Source: Actinomycetes bacterium | GTDB taxonomy: Bacteria > Actinomycetota > Actinomycetes > Mycobacteriales > Mycobacteriaceae | NCBI GenBank assembly: GCA_023461275.1 | Contig: JAEYMI010000102.1 | Coordinates: 1 to 19,687 of the forward strand | Direction of reading: 5' to 3' | DNA length: 19,687 bases | Shown: positions 15,412-19,687 of the stretch, in pieces | Numbering within the stretch: position 1 is the first letter of the stretch | Layout: each line of letters opens with the position of its first letter | The notes under the pieces: model-generated | Database searches by the model: none | Seen by the model: the letters and a program-made list of their open reading frames with translations, nothing else | Told to the model about the DNA's origin: nothing | Position numbers and translations under genes: made by a program

Positions 15412-16607
15412 TGCTGATCACCACCGACGAGATCGACGCCGCGGTGCTCGCACTCGCACCAGTCATGCGGCGCACACCGATGGTCGCGTCGAGGGTGCTC
15501 AGTGAGAAGTCGGACTGCGACGTCTGGCTCAAGTGCGAGAATCTGCAGCGCACCGGGTCTTTCAAACCGCGCGGTGCCTATTACCGCATCTCGCGGCTGA
15601 CCGACGCCGAGCGTGCCAACGGTGTGGTCGCGGCCAGCGCGGGCAACCATGCCCAGGGTGTCGCGTGGTCGGCGACCCGGCTCGGGATCTCCTCGCGGGT
15701 CTACATGCCGGTGGGTGCCGCACTGCCGAAGATCGCCGCCACCAAGGCATATGGCGCCGAGGTGGTGCTGTTCGGCAACACCATCGACGAAGCGTTGGTG
15801 GAGGCCAGGGCATATGCCGACCGCACCGGCGCGGTGCTCATCCACCCGTTCGATCACCGCGACATCGTCGCCGGCCAGGCGTGTGTCGGCGTGGAGATCC
15901 TCGAGCAGATGCCGGACGTCTCGGCGATCGTGGTGCCGCTCGGTGGGGGCGGACTGCTTGCGGGGATCGCCGCTGCGGTGAAACCGCGTCGGGCGGATGT
16001 GCGGATCATCGGTGTCCAGGCCGCGCAGGCCGCGGCGTGGCCGATGTCGCTGAGCGAGGGGGCGCCGTCGGCGGTGGCCGAGATGAGCACGATGGCCGAC
16101 GGTATCGCGGTGGCGCGACCCGGCGATGTGCCGTTCGCCCATGTTCGCGAACTCGTCGACGACGTGGTCACGGTCACCGAGGACGCGTTGAGTACCGCGT
16201 TGCTCACCGTGCTCGAACGCGCGAAGCTCGTCGTCGAACCGGCGGGGGCGGCGGCCGTGGCGGCGCTACTGCACCTTGACCTCGGCTTGTCGGGTCGGGT
16301 GTGTGCGGTTGCCTCGGGTGGCAACATCGATCCGCTGCTGCTCAATCATGTGACCACACACGGATTGACCGCTGCGGGAAGGTTTCTCACGATCACCGCC
16401 ACCGTCTCCGATCGCCCGGGTGGGTTGATCGCCTTGCTGGAACTGCTGCGTGATCAGGGGGCCAGCGTCGTCGACGTCGTCCATTCGCGCGTCGTCGACG
16501 AGCTGAGTCTCGGCGAGGTGCAGGTGACAGTGAGCGCCGAGACGCGTGGACCCGACCATCAAGCCGAGGTGCGCAGTGCCCTCGCAGCGGCCGGCTTCCT
16601 GCGCTGA
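15411..16607 (+). CDS. Threonine ammonia-lyase (threonine dehydratase), short form with ACT domain
   Basis: This PLP enzyme of fold-type II deaminates threonine (and serine) to 2-oxobutyrate and ammonia, the entry to isoleucine synthesis or threonine breakdown. Of 398 residues, the catalytic domain covers about 1-315 with the PLP lysine in GSFKPRGAYYR (Lys52), ASAGNHAQG (75-83) and the glycine loop GGGGL (178-182). A single ACT-like domain starts near residue 325 (FLTITATVSDRPGGL). That architecture is the TdcB-like short form rather than the long two-ACT IlvA. The ATG overlaps the metB TGA by one base, so translation is probably coupled. A second ilvA elsewhere in the genome is likely, as in M. 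tuberculosis (Rv1559). A related deaminase with another hydroxy-amino-acid substrate cannot be excluded. Confidence 0.9.
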   Translation: MLITTDEIDAAVLALAPVMRRTPMVASRVLSEKSDCDVWLKCENLQRTGSFKPRGAYYRISRLTDAERANGVVAASAGNHAQGVAWSATRLGISSRVYMPVGAALPKIAATKAYGAEVVLFGNTIDEALVEARAYADRTGAVLIHPFDHRDIVAGQACVGVEILEQMPDVSAIVVPLGGGGLLAGIAAAVKPRRADVRIIGVQAAQAAAWPMSLSEGAPSAVAEMSTMADGIAVARPGDVPFAHVRELVDDVVTVTEDALSTALLTVLERAKLVVEPAGAAAVAALLHLDLGLSGRVCAVASGGNIDPLLLNHVTTHGLTAAGRFLTITATVSDRPGGLIALLELLRDQGASVVDVVHSRVVDELSLGEVQVTVSAETRGPDHQAEVRSALAAAGFLR

Positions 16608-16611
16608 CGCC

Positions 16612-19600
16612 GTGTCCGTATCCGATGACCACATCGTGATCGGCCTGCTCGGGCCGGTCGCAACAGGGTCGGCCGGCCCCGACCGTCCGGTCGAGCCGTC
16701 GGATCTGCGCGCGGTCCCGGGCCTGCGGGCCAAACGACTCGTCGTATCACTGGCGCTCGCCGGTGGCCGGACCCGGTCGTCGGATCGGTTGATCGCTGAC
16801 GTCTGGTCCGACGATCCGCCGCGCGCGCCGGGCGCCGCGTTGCACACCCAGATCTCGCGCCTGCGGCAGATCCTCGGGACGGGGCGAATAGAGGCCTCCG
16901 GCAACGGGTATCGACTCGTCGGCGCCCGAACCGATCTCGACATCGTCGATGAGCTGATCGCCGATGGAAGTCCGACCTCGCTCGGCGCGGCCGTGGCCTG
17001 GTGGCGTGGCGCCGCCGGTGACGACCTCGGTGGCGACCACGCCGACGATCTGGTCGCCGAGGTCCGGATGCGCGCCGAGAAGAGCAGGGATGCGCTCGAC
17101 CGTGCCCGGATCGAGTTGGCGCTGAGCAGCGGAGACCACGCCACCGCTCGCGAGTTGGCGGAAAAGCGTTGTCTCGCAGACTCACTCGACGAGACAGCGC
17201 ATCTGGATCTGATGCGCGCCCTTGCCGGGCAGGGGCGCAACGCCGACGCGCTCGCGGTGTTCGCGGATCTGCGTCGACGCCTGTCGGCGGAGTTGGGCGT
17301 CGACCCGGGTCCCGCAGTCACGGCCTACCACACACAGTTGCTCGTCGGCGAGCAGTCGGTGCCTCGGGAGAGATTCGTGCGGCGGGGACGAGAGTCCGGA
17401 CTCGCGGTGGAGACCACCGAACTCTTCGGCCGCGACGACGACGTCGACACCATCCTCGGGTTGCTCTCGACGCACCGTGTGGTGACCGTCCAAGGGCCCG
17501 GGGGAGTCGGCAAGACGCGGGTGGCCAACCGGGTGGGCCATCAGCTCGCCGACCGCGATTCGACGGTGTATTACGTTGCGTTGGCTCCGATTCGCGACTC
17601 CGACGATGTTGTCGCGGCGATCGCGGCGACGCTGGGTGTGGGCGAAACCGACTTGGGCACCACGGCCCGACCGCGATTGGCGGCCGGTGATCTCACCGAG
17701 CGTCTGCTCGACGCGCTGCGCGGTCGCGACACGGTGCTGATCCTGGACAACTGCGAGCAGGTCGTGGACCGGTGCGCGCAGATCGTCGCCGAGCTGACCA
17801 GTGCCGAGCCGCGGCTGCGGGTGCTGGCGACCAGCCGCGCCCCGCTGATGCTGTCCTCGGAACGCATCTATCTCCTGCCGACGCTCGATGTCACCGAACG
17901 CGGTGCGGCAGTAGAGCTTTTCCTCACCCGAGCGCTTGCGGTGCGCCCCGGTGCCGACCTTCCGGCGCCGGAGGTCGCCGAACTGTGCCGGCAACTCGAC
18001 GGTCTACCGCTGGCGATCGAATTGGCCGCGGCGCGGGTACGCACCATGGCGGTCGGGGAGATTAGCGCGCGATTGACCGAGCGGTTCGCCCTGCTCCGCG
18101 GCACCGACCGCAGTGCACCGGACCGGCACCGAACACTACGGGCCGTCATCGACTGGAGTTGGGAACTGCTCGACCACGACGCCCGGGACGCGTTGCGTCG
18201 GCTGTGTCGGTTCCCGGCCGGATTCACCGCGGAGTCAGCCGGCATTGTGCTGGGCTACCAGGGATTCCGGCTCGACGACACCTTGGCCGCGCTGGTCAAT
18301 CAGTCGTTGCTCACGGTCGTCGAGTCCGACCGCCGGGTGCGGTACCGCATGCTGGAAATGGTGCGCGAGTTCGGTGAGGAGATGCTCGTCGCAGACCCCG
18401 ACGCGTCATCGGAGGTGTATCGCGCGATGCGTACCTGGGCGCGCCGGACCGCCGCCGATGTGGAAAGCGGTTACCACTCGGGCGTCGACGCCGAACTCAT
18501 GGCGTCGATCGGTACCGACGCCGACAATCTGGTCTGGGTGTTGCGTCAGTGTGTTCAGGTGCTCGAGGATGCGGGGGCCGGATCATCTGACGACGCCGAC
18601 GACGCGTTGGACTGCGCGGTGCGTGTCTTTCCCGTCTTGGCCGGGTTCTGGATGGCGCGGGGCTTGCACGCCGAGGTGATGACCTGGGGTGCAAGGATTC
18701 TCAGTGTTCTTCCGGTGCCGCCGACCGACCTCGACGACACCCTGCGCCGGGATTGGCAGGCAACTGTACTGGCATCGATGAGTCACCAGATGCTGCATCG
18801 CGACCTTCGTGCGTTGGCGACCGGACGGTTCTACCTGCGACGCCTTCACGACCCGAACCAGATCTACGACGAACCCACCGAACTGATCACCGCATGCGCG
18901 CTGAGTCGTACGCCGTCCTCGGCAGTACGGCACCTCGTTCGCGGAACTGCGAGTACGAATGAACGAGTGGCCATCGCGGCTCGTAGCGCCCGGATGAACG
19001 TGGCCGAGAACCTCGGTTTACTGCGTCACGCCGAGCTCGATGGATACGCGATCCGTGATGTCGCAACCCAATCCCAGGACAGCTGGATGTCGGCGATGAT
19101 CGAGGTGAGCCTCGGCGGCATCGCCGGTCAACAGAGTCGATGGGACGAGGCCGTGACGTTCTATCGGCGCGGGATCTCCGCTCTGATCGCCTTGGGATCA
19201 TTCGAGGACGAGATGCAGTCGCGGTGCTATCTCGCGGCTACGTTGATCAATCTCGGCGAGCTCGATGAGGCGCGGCGCGAGTTGGATGTGGTGGCTCAGG
19301 GATGGACGCCGTCGCAACCCGATCCGCAGGGCAGCCCCGAAGTGGCTGCGGCCCTGATGCTCGGTTTTGCCGAACTCGACTGGGCCCAAGGAAAAGTCGC
19401 GTCGGCGGCAGAACTGTTCGCGCGGTGCGCCGATCTGCTGCGCAACGATCATCCGATGGTCACCCGCGACCCAGGGGCGGCGATGATGGTCGCGGTTGCG
19501 GCGATCGGACTGATGCGAACCGGGCAGGCGGACCAGGCCCGACGGTTTGTCGATGTGCTCGCCGACGGGGTGCGAGAAACGTTTGCCGACAACGGGTGGC

Positions 19601-19687
19601 ACGACATTCCGCAGGCGGGAAACATGGCGCTTGCGGCCGGCTATATCTTGTGCGACCGTCCGGAGTCTCGCGCCGATGGCGCGAGAC
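16612..19687 (+). CDS. SARP/BTAD-STAND ATPase transcriptional regulator (3' end outside window)
   Basis: At least 1025 residues are visible, with no stop before the window end. Domains in order: an OmpR/SARP-type winged helix (about 8-103, with GLLGPV, LRAKRLVVSLAL, LIADVWSDDPP and NGYRLV), a bacterial transcriptional activation domain (about 108-245, ending SAELGVDPGPAVTAYH), a STAND/NB-ARC ATPase (from FGRDDDVD at about 272; Walker A GPGGVGKT at 295-302; Walker B VLILDN with Asp379; GLPLAIELAAARV further on), then a helical TPR-like region. This is the AfsR-type plan: ATP-dependent activators that switch on nearby genes. GTG 16612 is 4 bp after the ammonia-lyase stop but lacks a ribosome site; GTG 16576, preceded by GAGG, would overlap that gene and is an alternative. 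Leu803 is a TTA codon. Targets are unknown. Confidence 0.88.
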   Translation, partial: MSVSDDHIVIGLLGPVATGSAGPDRPVEPSDLRAVPGLRAKRLVVSLALAGGRTRSSDRLIADVWSDDPPRAPGAALHTQISRLRQILGTGRIEASGNGYRLVGARTDLDIVDELIADGSPTSLGAAVAWWRGAAGDDLGGDHADDLVAEVRMRAEKSRDALDRARIELALSSGDHATARELAEKRCLADSLDETAHLDLMRALAGQGRNADALAVFADLRRRLSAELGVDPGPAVTAYHTQLLVGEQSVPRERFVRRGRESGLAVETTELFGRDDDVDTILGLLSTHRVVTVQGPGGVGKTRVANRVGHQLADRDSTVYYVALAPIRDSDDVVAAIAATLGVGETDLGTTARPRLAAGDLTERLLDALRGRDTVLILDNCEQVVDRCAQIVAELTSAEPRLRVLATSRAPLMLSSERIYLLPTLDVTERGAAVELFLTRALAVRPGADLPAPEVAELCRQLDGLPLAIELAAARVRTMAVGEISARLTERFALLRGTDRSAPDRHRTLRAVIDWSWELLDHDARDALRRLCRFPAGFTAESAGIVLGYQGFRLDDTLAALVNQSLLTVVESDRRVRYRMLEMVREFGEEMLVADPDASSEVYRAMRTWARRTAADVESGYHSGVDAELMASIGTDADNLVWVLRQCVQVLEDAGAGSSDDADDALDCAVRVFPVLAGFWMARGLHAEVMTWGARILSVLPVPPTDLDDTLRRDWQATVLASMSHQMLHRDLRALATGRFYLRRLHDPNQIYDEPTELITACALSRTPSSAVRHLVRGTASTNERVAIAARSARMNVAENLGLLRHAELDGYAIRDVATQSQDSWMSAMIEVSLGGIAGQQSRWDEAVTFYRRGISALIALGSFEDEMQSRCYLAATLINLGELDEARRELDVVAQGWTPSQPDPQGSPEVAAALMLGFAELDWAQGKVASAAELFARCADLLRNDHPMVTRDPGAAMMVAVAAIGLMRTGQADQARRFVDVLADGVRETFADNGWHDIPQAGNMALAAGYILCDRPESRADGAR
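19665..19687. repeat. 10-bp perfect inverted repeat at the window end
   Basis: GTCTCGCGCC (19665-19674) and GGCGCGAGAC (19678-19687) are exact reverse complements around a GAT loop. It lies inside the SARP-STAND reading frame and stops exactly at the window edge, so its full extent is unknown. Confidence 0.7.

Noticed and set aside
16266..17321. Minus-strand open frame of about 351 codons opposite the ammonia-lyase 3' end and SARP N-terminus
   Set aside because: The plus strand encodes an ACT domain and a winged helix/BTAD in frame. The antisense frame is Ser/Arg/Pro-rich with no motif.

Overview
The window is a GC-rich, gene-dense chromosomal segment from an actinobacterium. Codon choice is strongly G/C-ending, GTG starts are frequent, and several genes appear to be leaderless. 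The proteins resemble mycobacterial ones closely: an alpha-keto-acid decarboxylase, a Tat-exported phospholipase C of the PlcA-D type, an MMPL transporter, and Cbs and MetB with near-continuous similarity to the M. tuberculosis proteins as I remember them. I therefore infer Mycobacteriales, perhaps Gordonia or a relative. That placement rests on recall, not on a search. I see no insertion sequence, integrase, phage gene, CRISPR array or rRNA.

Layout. Bases 1-134 hold the C-terminal end of an unrecognised plus-strand gene. It converges, through a 28-bp perfect palindrome, on the alpha-keto-acid decarboxylase gene (kdc, minus). Next on the minus strand come a tRNA with anticodon UAA and, 24 bp upstream of it, a secreted phospholipase C gene. 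That gene is divergent from a plus-strand pair, an MMPL-family transporter and an overlapping TetR regulator. A Bax inhibitor-1-like membrane protein follows on the plus strand and ends at a 24-bp-stem hairpin shared with a convergent thiolase. Upstream of the thiolase on the minus strand are pxpA (5-oxoprolinase subunit A) and a TetR gene that touches it. The TetR gene is divergent from a DHA2-type MFS transporter, and the intergenic gap carries two copies of a 21-bp operator-like sequence. The MFS gene runs 13 bp into a convergent SGNH hydrolase gene. From 12823 to the window end runs a plus-strand series: cbs, metB, ilvA-like threonine ammonia-lyase, and a large SARP/BTAD-STAND regulator cut by the window edge.

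How the genes work together. Cbs and MetB interconvert homocysteine, cystathionine and cysteine. The ammonia-lyase, and MetB if it acts as a lyase, both yield 2-oxobutyrate. One-base overlap and 4-bp spacing suggest one transcript that may include the regulator. The order BI-1-like / thiolase / SGNH hydrolase / cbs / metB matches my memory of the M. tuberculosis Rv1073-Rv1079 region. On that reading pxpA-tetR-MFS is an insertion, and pra and lipU are missing.

The observations most worth a second look are the class I (short variable arm) tRNA carrying a UAA anticodon together with TTA codons in only three genes of the window (plc, pxpA, SARP), the duplicated operator between tetR and the MFS gene, and the STAND regulator sitting 4 bp behind an amino-acid operon. 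I found no clear-cut new defence or mobile system.
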